Part shown: positions 48,042-58,691 of the stretch, piece after piece | How positions within the stretch are numbered: position 1 is the first letter of the stretch | How the letters are laid out: each line of letters opens with the position of its first letter | NCBI RefSeq assembly: GCF_000614545.1 | Contig: NZ_BAKW01000004.1 | Coordinates: 175,065-239,064, forward strand | Length of the DNA stretch: 64,000 bases | DNA from: Asaia platycodi JCM 25414 | Lineage (GTDB): Bacteria; Pseudomonadota; Alphaproteobacteria; Acetobacterales; Acetobacteraceae | Direction of reading: 5' to 3' | Made by a program: the position numbers and the translations under genes | Notes under the pieces: model-generated | Told to the model about the DNA's origin: nothing | Databases searched by the model: none | The model's input: only the letters and a program-made list of their open reading frames with translations

Positions 48042-49790
48042 GCCCAGTCAGACGTCGTTCGAGTTTCGCGAGTTCTGCGTCCGCATCGGAAACCCCTTGC
48101 GCCTGGGCGCGCTCCAGCCAGATCCGGGCTTCCACAGGATTGACCTCACCTGCCAGGCCTCGCTTCAGATAGCGACCGAGCATCAACTGCCCCAGAGCAT
48201 GACCGCGTTCTGCAGCCGAACGGAAGCAGCGCTGCGCCTCGTGCCGGTCAACTGCAACGTCATGGCCGCCCCCCAGCATTGCACCGGCAGCGAACATGGC
48301 TTCGATACTCCCGAGAGCAGCGGCATCGCGATACAAAACGAGCGCACCGGCGTGATCCTTCCCTCCGGGCGCCCGACCGGAAACCAGAATCTGCGCGAGC
48401 AGGATCATGGCCTCAGTCATGCGCGCGCCGGCAGCCTTGCCAAGCCAGTCCATTGCGAGGCCGATATCCTCTTTCAGGCCACGCCCCTCCAGATACATCC
48501 GTCCAAGCCAGTACTGCGCATTCACAACGCCATCCGCAGCACGCTGCATCCAGTAAGCCGCCCTTGCCTCGTCGCGCTCAGTGCCGACCCCTTCGGCGTA
48601 ACAGACGCCGACATTGAACGCGCCTACCAGATCACCGTTTTCGGCGGCCTGAAGGAATCGCTTCTGCATGGCCTGCCGGCCCTCTTCGGACCCGACGCCG
48701 GTCAGCGCCAGATTACCAAGATCGGCGTCGGCGACGCGGTCGCCGCATTCTGCCGAGACGCGAAACCATTTGGCGGCTTCATCGGGGTCCCGGTGCACGC
48801 CGGTGCCGGTCAGATAAAGCAGACCAAGCCCTCTTGCCGCTGGGCCGTGGCCCAGCTCTGCCGCCACCTGATACCACATGGCGGCTTCGAGATAATTCGG
48901 GGCCATCTCCTCGCCCCGGACATGAAGATCACCAAGAAGGGCAGCCGCCTCGGCGTCTTTTCCCAAAGCTGCTCGACGAAGCCAGGTCTCCGCCCTGTCG
49001 AGACGGCGCGCGACGCCCTTGCCCTGAAGCAGATAGAGCGCAAACCGAGTCTGGGCCTGGACGATGCCGCGCTCGGCCGCTTTTTCGAAATAACGGGCGG
49101 CAGCGGCAAAATCCTGCGCCTGGCCAATCCCCTGCTCGTTGATCCAGCCAAGAAAGTAGTATGCCGTCGCGAGACCAGCATCGGCTGCAAGTACCAGCTG
49201 GGCTGTACCGCGCTCAAGATCTTCTGCTGATTGCGGATCGGTGTGGAGCGCCATGCCAAGACCAAGATGACCTTGAGCGGAATTGGCGGCAGCCGCTTTT
49301 TCGTACCAGTCGCGTGCCTGAGCAAGATCGCGCAGCTCGTCTGGCCCATTGGTCAGGACGTAGCCGAGCAGAGCCTGGGCGTCAGGCTGTCCCGCCTCAG
49401 CTGCGAGACGACTCCAATGAGCGGATTTCACAAGATCGGGAACACGCGGCCGCTCCTTGCCATCACGCAGGATGGCAGGGCGATTTTCGTCGAAGTCCTC
49501 TGGGAAACCAACGAGATAGAGCGTGGCAAGAGTCACTCTCGCCTGAACATGGCCAGCTTCTGCCGCCTTGCGTATCCAGCGCGTTCCGTCCTCGAGGCTT
49601 GGCGGCGTCCCCCAACCTCGAGATAGGCCTTGCCTGTGCGGTACTGAGCCTCAACATTGCCTTGCTGAGCCAGCTGACCCAGGGCCGTGAAGCCCTGAAC
49701 CAGGTTTTCGCCGGACTCGATCTGGTCAATCGCCTGTTTGAGTCTGGCATCACGCGAGACTATCGATGCCAGACGTGTCTTCAGAGCCAA
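48034..49790 (-). CDS. Sel1-like repeat protein (frame broken near 49607)
   Basis: About 585 residues made of some thirteen Sel1-type repeats (about 36 residues, consensus A..lG..Y..G.Gv..d..kA..W...AA..G). Examples: AQYWLGRMYLEGRGLKEDIG and ARGLGLLYLTGTGVHRDPDE. No signal peptide in the reconstructed N terminus (MALKTRLASIVSRDARLKQA). One G added to GGGGG near 49607 joins the first 60 residues. Sel1 proteins are scaffolds; in bacteria they occur with exopolysaccharide and secretion genes. Here it lies between the HlyD adaptor (31-base gap) and a glycosyltransferase it overlaps. Confidence 0.88.
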
Positions 49791-49821
49791 CCCACTCTCC
49801 TTTTCGGCAAAACCGCCACGC

Positions 49822-51276
49822 TCAAGACGGCTCGCGCATCCCGTTGGTTGCTGCGGGAATGAACTTGCTGAAGAAATACTGCATCATCGTGCGCTTGCCG
49901 ACCTGGATATCCGCCGTGACGGGCATACCCGGCGTCGGATGGAAAAAGCTTGGCACGCCATGAAGCGTGTAGCGGTCGATGCGGAGTCTCACGCGGTAAA
50001 AGCCGCTCTGTGACGGATCGTCATCGCCTGAAGGAGGCTGACCCGAAGCTGCACTCTTCATATCGCCCGGGGTAAAGGAATCGGCGCTGATCAGACGCAC
50101 CGTGCCTTCTGCTCCCCCATATTGCGTATAGGGAAAGGTCGAGAATTTCAGCAGGGCATGATCGCCCAGCTTTACAAAACCGGCATCGTTACCACGCAGC
50201 ACCGCTTCCATTTCCAGAGCAGCGCCGGTCGGAACGATCGCCATCAGCATCTGTGCCGGAGAGATGATCGAGCCTACCGACAGCTTGGCAATATTGAGTA
50301 CCACACCGTCATCGGGTGCCTTGAGCAGTACAAGCTTGTTGCGTAACGCAGCCTTGTCGTATTCGCCCACCGATTCATCGACGTGATGCTGCACTTCGGT
50401 CAGCTGCGTGTAGACCTGCGCCTTCCAGTTCTGGACATAGGCGTCACGCTCAGCCTGAGTTGCAGCGAGTTTCGCCCGCGTCGAGGCCGCAGTCTGCTGT
50501 GCCTCGATCTGGGCACGCTCGGCATCCATCAACTCGCTCTGCGCCCCGAGGGTCGAGAGCTTGCTGCCAACCTGATCGGCCTGAAGACGGCGGCGCATCT
50601 GCAAAACCTCATTGGCCACGCGGCCACGGCTTTGATGCATCGCCGCGCTCGCCAGCGCACCGGTAATCTGACTCTGTAGCGCCGCAATTTCTTGGTCGAA
50701 CTGGGCAATCTTGGCAGTGTATTCAGCCTTGCGACGCTCATAAGCGGCTGCTTCGCGGACCGAATAACTATCGCTCAGATCTGGGGTATAAGGCTTGCCA
50801 TCAGCCTCGGCATGCAGGCGCGCCAGCGTCGCCTGATAGGAATCGCGCTGCGCCTTCAGATTGACGATATCGGCCTTTGAGAGCGTCGGGTCGAGATGGG
50901 CCAGAACCTGACCTTTCTTGACATACTGCCCGAGCTCGACGTCGATCGACCGGATGATCGACATTTCGAGCGGCTGGATGATCAGATCACGATCGACAGC
51001 CACCAGCCTGCCCGGCGTACTGACCACCTTGTTGAGCGGAAAGACGGAAGCCGCCGTCAGCCCGGCCAGAAACATTGCCCCGACGATCCAGATAATGTAG
51101 CGCGCCGATGCCGTGGGCGGCATGTTGACCATCGCGGCACTGGGCGAGTGGAACTCGAGCAGGGCGAGCGGCATGCCCTGCTGGGCAAACGGGTCATCTG
51201 CCGGACGAGGCACGTGAGGCTGGATTTCACGGCCTTCGTCTTTCCCGCTCTCGGGAACAATATCCTTATTGCTCAC
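49822..51276 (-). CDS. HlyD-family type I secretion membrane-fusion protein
   Basis: An intact 484-residue adaptor linking an inner-membrane ABC exporter to a TolC-like channel. Cytoplasmic N-terminal tail, one span near residues 55-75 (IIWIVGAMFLAGLTAASVF), the biotinyl-lipoyl half motif RSIDVELGQYVKKGQVLAHL, a long coiled-coil hairpin (about 130-300), second lipoyl half KAPDDGVVLNIAKLSVGSII and the beta-barrel end. GTG 51276 lies 3 bases after the exporter stop. The conserved Pro-rich HlyD C terminus (GMPVTADIQVGKRTMMQYFF) is present. Confidence 0.93.
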   Translation of the reverse strand: MSNKDIVPESGKDEGREIQPHVPRPADDPFAQQGMPLALLEFHSPSAAMVNMPPTASARYIIWIVGAMFLAGLTAASVFPLNKVVSTPGRLVAVDRDLIIQPLEMSIIRSIDVELGQYVKKGQVLAHLDPTLSKADIVNLKAQRDSYQATLARLHAEADGKPYTPDLSDSYSVREAAAYERRKAEYTAKIAQFDQEIAALQSQITGALASAAMHQSRGRVANEVLQMRRRLQADQVGSKLSTLGAQSELMDAERAQIEAQQTAASTRAKLAATQAERDAYVQNWKAQVYTQLTEVQHHVDESVGEYDKAALRNKLVLLKAPDDGVVLNIAKLSVGSIISPAQMLMAIVPTGAALEMEAVLRGNDAGFVKLGDHALLKFSTFPYTQYGGAEGTVRLISADSFTPGDMKSAASGQPPSGDDDPSQSGFYRVRLRIDRYTLHGVPSFFHPTPGMPVTADIQVGKRTMMQYFFSKFIPAATNGMREPS

Positions 51277-51279
51277 GGC

Positions 51280-53522
51280 TTATTCCTCATCCATCAGCAT
51301 GGGATCGTCATTCTGGTCGGTCTGATCGTTCTGTCCACCGCGTGCGCGATGCTCATGGCGGTTCTGCTGCATCCAGAGCATGCGATAGATCTCGCATCGT
51401 TCGAGCAACACGCCATGCGGGGCCACATCGACCACCTTGCCTTTGTCCATCACGCAGATCTGATGACAATCGACCAGCGATGACAGACGGTGAGACACGA
51501 TCACCATCGTGCGGCCCTTGCCGATGCGCTGCAAATTGGCGTTAACCAGCGCTTCGCTCTCTGGGTCGAGAGCAGAGGTCGCCTCGTCGAGGATCATGAG
51601 CTTCGGATCGCTGATCACGGCGCGGGCAATGGCAAGACGCTGCCTCTGACCACCTGAGATGTTGGTCGACCCCTCCTCGATCGGCGTATCATAGCCTGCA
51701 GGCATACGATCGATGAATTCTTCGGCCCCCGCCAGACGGGCGGCACGAATGACGTCATCCATCGTATAGCCGGGACGTCCGGCGGTGATGTTGTCTCGCA
51801 CCGAGCCACGGAACAGAAAGTTATCCTGAAGCACCACGCCGAAAGAACGACGCAGATGGCTCAGATTGATTTCACGCAACTCGACGCCATCGAGACGCAG
51901 ATAACCGGTGTAATTGCGGCTCACGCCTTGGAGCAGGCGCGTGACAGTCGATTTGCCCGAGCCAGAACGGCCGACCAGCCCGAGCATGGTGCCTGCCGGA
52001 ATTTCAAAATTGACGTCGTTAAGCGCCTTGATCGTCGTGCCTGGATAGCTGAAATCGACTTGGGAAAACGACAGCGCGCCCTTGATGGGGGGACGAAGCC
52101 CGGAAGTGAGCGCCTTGGTTTCGGTCGGCTGGTTCAGCACCAGCCCGGCCTCGCCGAGCGAGGTCATGACCTCGTTAACGTCTTCCAGAATCTTGGCCAA
52201 TCCGACCAGAGGTGCCGCCACACGACCGCCCAGCATCATGAAGGCCATGAGCGCGCCGGCTGAATGCTGCTCGACCCTGACAGAATGAGATAGGCGCCGA
52301 CGAGAATGATCCCGCGATTGATGAACATATCGAGCGGCATGACGAGCGTGCTGGGCCAGTTCTGCATGCGTCCGGCAGCCAGCTTCCAGCGAATGACCTC
52401 AGCGGTCGTCTCATCCCATTTCTCGCGACGCGTCGGCTCCAGAGCCAGCGTCTTGACAGTACGGATACCAGCGATGGTCTCATAGAGAATGGAGGAACGC
52501 TCCATCTCGGCATTGATCATCTTGTTATAGACGCGCGTCATGGGTGGCAGGAAAATGACGATGATCAGACCGATAAGACCCGCGCACGCCACGGTAAGCC
52601 ATGCCAGCGTGGAGCTCATCAGGAACAGGATCGGCAGGATCACGATCAGCGTGAACATATCCAAAAAGGTGGACATGAGCTTGCCGGTCAGAAAGTCGCG
52701 CACCTTGTAGATGGCCATGTAACGGCCAAGAATACGTCCCGTCTGCTCGCGCTCATAGAACTCAAGCGGTAGCGCGAGAAGACGATTGAAGGCGTGAAGC
52801 GAAATACGCGTATCGACACGCGTCGTCATGACAAGCGTGAGTTCGCGACGCCCATACATCAGCAGAGTTTCGTAAAAGCTCAGAATAGCAACGATGGCCG
52901 TGATCGACACAAGTGTCGACATCGAATGGTAGTTCACCACGCGATCAATGACCTGCATCACGATAAGCGCAGGGAAGATCTGCAGGATCGACAGAACCAT
53001 CGACGCGAAAAGAATGTCACGCAGCGACTGCTTTTCGCGCATGACGACCCGGGCGAACCACATCAGATCGAAAGGCGCGTCTGCCTCGGAGAGATCCTTA
53101 CGCCGCTTTACCAGCAGGATATCGCCCGTCCAGACCTGCGAGAGACGCAACTCATCGACCGCAACTGGAATACTGCCCTCGTCACCAAGCGGGTCACGCA
53201 GCCAGACGATATTCTTTTCGGGATCGGCGCGCACCATGAGAGCCGCAGAGCCATCGCGGAACATCAGGACGATTGGCGGCGTATTCTGCATGCGTACGAG
53301 GAAGCGCCACTTGATGCGCATTCCCTTCGCGACAGCACCGTTTTCATTCAGCCAGCGCGCCAGAGAAGCCGGAGACGGAGATGCCTCACCGGGTTCTGCG
53401 GCGAAATCACGGATATCGAGATCCAGCCCATGATATTTTGCTGCCGCCATCGCGGCGCGCAGTCGGATATAGACGGGGTTCTGGTTTTCGCTGTCCGCAG
53501 CGAGGCCATCACGTTGCTTCAC
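51280..53522 (-). CDS. Type I secretion ABC exporter with inactive C39-like domain (frame broken near 52265)
   Basis: About 748 residues. Residues about 20-150 form a C39-peptidase-like domain without the catalytic Cys (substrate-docking type, as in HlyB). Six spans follow (ILFASMVLSILQIFPALIVM and others). The ATPase domain has Walker A GLVGRSGSGKSTVTRLL, Q loop GVVLQDNFLFRGSVRDNI, signature ISGGQRQRLAIARA, Walker B LMILDEATSALD and His-loop VIVSHRLSSL. One G added at SGGV-EQHSAGALM joins the halves. It is first in the block and is probably expressed with the HlyD adaptor. Substrate unassigned; the RTX-like protein at 6.6 kb is a candidate. Confidence 0.92.
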
Positions 53523-53721
53523 GAAGCTTCCTCTTGTGTTTCACTTAGCCGCTCAGACTCCAGGCCGCCCGAATAGCGCAAAAACCCCTCCCCGTGTCGA
53601 GCAGGAATTTCCGGTTTTATCTCAAGTCATAGAAATTGCTGAACTACGCACCTGATCTCTTCATATTCCGTAACCGATATTGTGTAAATTCCTGACCAGG
53701 CCTTATAAAAATACATAACAT
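53523..53721 (-). promoter_or_regulatory. AT-rich upstream region of the secretion block
   Basis: About 200 bases, clearly more AT-rich than the flanks, between the exporter start and the CobW-like fragment. Likely promoter for the exporter; no specific box identified. Confidence 0.4.
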
Positions 53722-54031
53722 CTAAAATTCGTAACGCGCTCTGACCAGAACATCCTGTTCCAGCATTTGGCGGACACGAATTTTCCGGTCCGGCGCACAG
53801 GAGACGACAACAAAGGAGAACAGCGGGCAGCGTCCGCGCACGCGATCGAGAAAAAGCTGATGCAGCGCGGCTATCAGGGGATTCTGGCCCTGACAGCATG
53901 CACAGGAGGCCGGATGCCGGCTCCATGAAGAAAGGGCGTCGGTTACGTCACGACTCATGAGCCATGTCGACGCAATGCTCCGTCCACAGAGATCAGAGTC
54001 AAGGCGCAACAGGCGCCCTTGCCAGCGTCAT
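53722..54031 (-). CDS. CobW/G3E-like fragment lacking the P-loop
   Basis: About 100 residues: RLDSDLCGRSIASTWLMS, then HPASCACCQGQNPLIAALHQ, LFLDRVRGRCPLFSFVVVSC and VRQMLEQDVLVRARYEF. The CxCC set and the following helix resemble the metal-binding GCxCC region of COG0523 (CobW/YjiA) GTPases, but the GxxGxGKT nucleotide loop before it is missing. The start may be ATG 54031 with a frame change, or TTG 54009. It could be a short stand-alone family member or a truncated gene. It is divergent from the B12-dependent metH. Confidence 0.5.
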
Positions 54032-54059
54032 AAGGCATCGGGGGACAATGCCCCTCTAT

Positions 54060-54255
54060 GCTTTCCCGAATCACAACAGGAATGCGCCCGGTTCCCGGCA
54101 TGGCTTTTCCTTCCTGTGAGAGAGTAGCGCGGAGTATAGCAATCGAATGCTACTCTGGACATAACAGGGCGCCTCTGAAAAAAGCAGGCTGCCGCAGCTT
54201 TTTTGCGGCGGTGCCCCGATCGTGCCTGATCCTGACGACGAGACCAATTGCCATC
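54060..54255 (+). promoter_or_regulatory. Structured leader of metH
   Basis: Before ATG 54256 there are several inverted repeats: AGAGTAGC (54121-54128) with GCTACTCT (54149-54156); AAAAAAGC (54178-54185) with GCTTTTTT (54197-54204); and GCCGCA (54191-54196) with TGCGGC (54204-54209). The last two cannot form together. The second ends in six T and would act as an intrinsic-type terminator. No known SAM, SAH or cobalamin riboswitch consensus is seen. Confidence 0.4.
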
Positions 54256-57200
54256 ATGACACGCCCCCATCTGCTCGATGCCCTGCGCGACCATGTTCTG
54301 CTTTGTGACGGAGGCATGGGTTCGCGCATTCAGATGCTCGATCTGGAAGTGGAACGCGATTACTGGGGGCAGGAGAACTGCACCGAGATTCTCACTCTTT
54401 CACGCCCTGAACTGATCCGCGAGATCCATCGCGGCTATTTCGAAGTCGGCGCCGACATGGTCGAGACAAACACGTTCGGCGGCTCCATCGTGACCCTCGC
54501 CGAATTCGGTCTGCAAGACCGGGCACGCGAGATCAACCGTCGTTCGGCTGAACTGGCGCGGGAGGCAGCAGAAACCTTCAGCGACGGGCGTCATCGCTAT
54601 GTCGTGGGCTCAATCGGGCCGGGCACCAAGCTGCCCAGCCTTGCCAATATCGATTACGATACGCTTGAAGCCGGTATCATCGAGCAGTGCCGTGGCCTGA
54701 TCGATGGCGGCGTCGATGCGTTCCTCATCGAGACCTGCCAAGACACGCTCCAGATCAAGGCGGCAGTGAACGCTGCCAAGGCAGCCCGGCGCGAACTTGG
54801 CTCGGATGCGCCGATTTTCGTTCAGGTGACAGTCGAGACCACCGGCACGCTCCTCGTCGGACCCGATATCGCTGCAGCCGCGACGACCATTCATGCGCTC
54901 GACGTCCCCCTTATCGGCATGAACTGCGCCACCGGCCCGCAGGAAATGGCCGAGCATGTCAAATGGCTTTCCGAAAACTGGCCGGGCCTGATCTCGATCC
55001 AGCCTAATGCGGGCCTTCCCGAGCTGGTGAATGGCACGACCCACTACCCGCTTTCTCCAGGTGAGATGGCGAGCTGGGTCGATCGCTTCATCACAGAAGA
55101 CGGGCTGAACCTCGTCGGCGGGTGCTGTGGCACCTCCACCCCTCATATCCAGGCACTGGACGAGATGCTACGCCGCAGAGGCGGCACCACCTTCCATCGC
55201 CCTGCCCCGGTCAAGCGTATCCACCATTGGGTGCCTTCCGTGGCGAGCCTCTACAGCCAGACGCCGCTCCGTCAGGAGAACTCGTATTTCTCGATTGGCG
55301 AGCGCTGCAACGCCAACGGGTCAAAGAAATGGCGCGAATTGCAAGAAGCCGGTGACTGGGATGGCTGCGTGGCCGTAGGGCGCGAGCAGGCCGCCGAGGG
55401 CTCGAACGCGCTCGATCTCTGCACAGCCTTCGTCGGTCGCAACGAGATTGCCGAGATGAATGAGGTCGTGACGCGCTTCACCTCATCGGTGAACGCGCCG
55501 CTGGTGATCGATTCAACCGAAACGCCGGTCATCGAGCCGCGCTCAAGCTGCATGGCGGCAAACCCATCATCAACTCCATCAATTTCGAAGATGGTGAGGG
55601 CCACGCCGAAGACCGTATGATTCTGGCGCGCAAATTCGGCGCTGCCGTCATCGCCCTGACCATCGATGAAGTCGGTATGGCCAAGACGGCCGAAGACAAG
55701 CTGCGCATTGCCGAGCGTCTGGTCGATTTTGCCTGCACCAAACACGGTCTGCCCCAATCCGATCTGATGATCGACCGCTGACGTTCACCATCGCCACCGG
55801 CGTGGAAGACGACCGTAAGCTGGGCGTCTGGACGCTGGACGCATTCGCCTGATCCGCGAGCGCTTTCCGGACATCCAGATCATTCTGGGCCTGTCGAACA
55901 TCTCTTTCGGCCTCAACCCCGCAGCCCGTGCCGTGCTGAACTCGGTCTTTCTCGATCATGCGGTCAAGGCCGGTATGACGGGTGCCATCGTGCATGTCAG
56001 CAAGATCCGCCCGCTGCATCTGATCGCCGCCGAGGAAGTAAAGGTTGCTGAAGATCTGATTTTCGACCGGCGCAGCGAGGATTACGATCCGCTTCAGAAG
56101 CTGCTGGAGCTTTTCGCAGGCCGTAAAGCCGCCGACGCAGTGCAAAAGCGCCGCGCTGAAACGCCCGCTGGACGCCTGAAAGATCGCATCGTCGATGGCG
56201 ACCGCAAGGGGATTGAAGACGATCTGGCTGCGGCGATGGAAGAAATGCCGCCGCTCGACATCATCAACACCGTCCTGCTCGATGGTATGAAGGTGGTCGG
56301 CGAGCTGTTCGGTGCTGGCAAGATGCAGCTTCCCTTCGTGCTCCAATCTGCCGAAACCATGAAGACCGCTGTGGCCTGGCTCGAGCCCTATATGGAGCGC
56401 GTCGAAGGTCAGGCGCGTGGCACGATGGTGCTCGCCACGGTCAAGGGCGACGTGCATGATATCGGCAAGAATCTGGTCGATATCATTCTGACCAATAATG
56501 GCTATCGCGTCATCAATCTGGGCATCAAGGTGCCTCTGGCCGACATGATTGCAGCGACCAAGGAGCATAATGCCCATGCCATCGGCATGTCGGGGCTTCT
56601 GGTCAAATCGACCGTGATCATGCGCGAAAACCTCGAGGAAATGGCGCGGCAAGGTATCGACGTTCCGGTGTTTCTTGGCGGCGCCGCCCTGACCCGCAAT
56701 TACGTCGAAGAGGAATGCGCCCGCTCCTACGGCAATGACGCCCCCGGTCGTGTGGCCTATGCCCGCGATGCCTTTGACGGGCTCTCGCTGATGGACAAGG
56801 TCGTCAACAACCAGTTCGACGATTATCTGACCGCCATCCAGACGAGGCGTGCGGGCAAGAGCCAGCGCAAGACCGAGCGTGCGCCGGAAATCGCCGAAAC
56901 GCGCGGCTTCACGCCTATCGACCCGGAACAGGCCCGCGCCCGCCGTGCGCGCGTTGCGGGATCGGTGCCCGTTTCGACTCCGCCTTCTGGGGGGCTCGCG
57001 TAGTGGAATCGGCTCCGGCTGCGGTTCTGCCCTTCCTCAATGAGCGCTCGCTCTATCAGTTCCAGTGGGGCTTCAGAAAGCAGGGGCGCTCGCTCGACGA
57101 ATTCATGACCTACGCCAAGCAGGAGCTGCGCCCTGTTCTGAAGCGGATGCTGGCGCTCTGCGCGGAAGAGGAAATTCTCAAACCACAGGCCATCTATGGC

Positions 57201-57758
57201 TATTGGAAAGCCGCAGGCGACGGCAATGATCTTGTTCTGTTCGAAGAAGACGGCGTGACCGAAGTCGCCCGCTTCGCCCTGCCGCGCCAGCCGCGTGAGG
57301 ACGGCGAATGCATTGCCGATTTCGTGCGTGACATCGGCGAGTCAGAGCGCGATGTGATCGGCTTGCAGGTCGTGACCGTCGGGCAGAAGGCGTCGGATCT
57401 GGCGCGCGACTGGTTCGAGGCCAATCGCTATCAGGATTACCTCTATCTGCACGGACTTTCGGTCGAGATGGCTGAAGCCATGGCGGAATATACGCATAAG
57501 CGTATCCGTGCCGAGCTTGGTTTTGCTGCGGAAGACGACCGCGACATGGAGAAAATGCTGGGGCAGTCCTATCGCGGCTCGCGCTATTCATTCGGTTATC
57601 CGGCCTGCCCGCGCCTGGAAGATCAGGAGCCCATCCTGAAATTGCTGGGTGCGGAACGCATCGGCGTGTCGCTTTCGGACGGCTATCAGCTTCATCCCGA
57701 GCAATCGACCTCGGCCCTGGTCATTCTCAACCCGCGGGCGAAGTATTTCACGGTCTGA
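54256..57758 (+). CDS. metH: Cobalamin-dependent methionine synthase MetH (four frame breaks)
   Basis: About 1167 residues. It methylates homocysteine using methyltetrahydrofolate and B12. Module 1, homocysteine/zinc: LCDGGMGSRIQ, MVETNTFGGSIVTLAEFGL, MNCATGP and NLVGGCCGTSTPHIQ. Module 2, folate: FSIGERCNANGSKKW (after repair) and FTIATG. Module 3, B12: KGDVHDIGKNLVDIILTNNG with the lower-ligand His in DVHDIG. Module 4, activation: SYRGSRYSFGYPACPRLEDQ and LHPEQSTSALVILNPRAKYF. Breaks near 55545, 55780, 55835 and 56990; single-base additions (G, C, C) restore the first three. All modules are complete after repair. Confidence 0.97.
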
Positions 57759-57766
57759 CTCGAGTG

Positions 57767-57790
57767 TGATGCCGGGTTTACGTCCGGCAT
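57767..57790 (+). terminator. Hairpin after metH
   Basis: GATGCCGG and CCGGCATC form an 8-bp stem around an 8-base loop eight bases after the metH stop. No T tract. Confidence 0.5.
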
Positions 57791-57808
57791 CGGCAATACT
57801 GGAGTCCG

Positions 57809-57872
57809 CATGAATTACTGGCGCAATCAGACACATCACTCCTGTTGATTGCGCCGCCCCTTGCGAGGGGGA
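57809..57872 (+). promoter_or_regulatory. Hairpin-rich leader with a 12-codon open frame before ydcF
   Basis: A short frame MNYWRNQTHHSC starts at ATG 57809 with GGAG six bases upstream. It overlaps a perfect 10-bp inverted repeat GGCGCAATCA (57819-57828) / TGATTGCGCC (57845-57854). A second stem CCCC-TTGCGA-GGGG followed by five A lies just after. It may be a leader peptide/attenuator, or chance. Confidence 0.3.
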
Positions 57873-57894
57873 AAAAGACAAAAAAGGGATCGCG

Positions 57895-58644
57895 ATGTCG
57901 GAGAGGTTCGCAGCATTACATAACCCTGAAATCAGGGAGCGTGCCGATCGGATTGCCGAATTTCTCGCCCTTACCAGTGTAGATGACGCCCCGAACCGGA
58001 TCGATCTCATCTGTCTTGCCGGCAATGGCGTTCTGGCCTGCGTCGACCATGCCGCCAGTCTCGCCCGTCATCATGGCTGTCTTTTGCTGATAACGGGCGG
58101 GATCGGCCACTCTACCGCCCCGCTCATGGCGGCCCTTGCTGCTCGTCTGGACTGCGCAGCTTCGGTCCTTGCCGGTCTCTCCGAGGCCGAACTGGTTGCC
58201 CGTCTCATCACCGCCGACGCGCTTGTTTCGCCCGGTCAGATCATTCTGGAGACACGTTCGACAAATACGGGTGAAAATGCTGCCTTCACGCGGGATACGC
58301 TGGATGAACTCGGGCTCACGCCCCATCATATCGAGCTGATTCAGGACCCGCTGCTTCAGCGGCGCACCGAGGCAACGTTCCGCCACATCTGGCAGAACAC
58401 GCCGACCCGTTTCTTCTCGTCGCCGCCCTTCGTACCGCGCCTTGGCGACACGCAAACGGCGGAATCATGGACTGAAGAACGATACCTTTCCCTGTTGCTA
58501 GGCGAAATCCCTCGTCTTCACGACAACGAAGAAGGTTACGGCCCGAAAGGGAAAGGCTTTATCGGTCATGTCGAGATCCCCCAGGAGATTCTCGACGATC
58601 ACGCTGCTCTTGCGAGCATTTTCGCTGCCCAAGCCGGACGCTAG
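57895..58644 (+). CDS. ydcF: YdcF-family (DUF218) protein
   Basis: A 249-residue protein of E. coli YdcF type. The DUF218 Rossmann-like core shows DLICLAGNGVLACVDHAASL, LLLITGGIGHSTAPL and the signature ILETRSTNTGENAAFTRDTL, followed by IELIQDPLLQRRTEATFRHI and the C-terminal YLSLLLGEIPRLHDNEEGYG. No membrane span. Relatives bind S-adenosylmethionine in vitro, which is suggestive beside metH, but the enzymatic role is not known. GGG-rich upstream sequence is weak for ribosome binding. Frame intact. Confidence 0.88.
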   Translation: MSERFAALHNPEIRERADRIAEFLALTSVDDAPNRIDLICLAGNGVLACVDHAASLARHHGCLLLITGGIGHSTAPLMAALAARLDCAASVLAGLSEAELVARLITADALVSPGQIILETRSTNTGENAAFTRDTLDELGLTPHHIELIQDPLLQRRTEATFRHIWQNTPTRFFSSPPFVPRLGDTQTAESWTEERYLSLLLGEIPRLHDNEEGYGPKGKGFIGHVEIPQEILDDHAALASIFAAQAGR

Positions 58645-58691
58645 GTCAGTCAGGAGCTACGGAATGACGATCCCGCAGCTCCACAAGAACC

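Noticed and set aside
54060..54255. Known SAM, SAH or cobalamin riboswitch before metH
   Set aside because: None of the conserved loops of these classes could be found; only generic hairpins are present.
54256..57758. metH as a pseudogene
   Set aside because: All modules and key residues are present and the breaks are single-base losses in homopolymers, matching the error pattern elsewhere.
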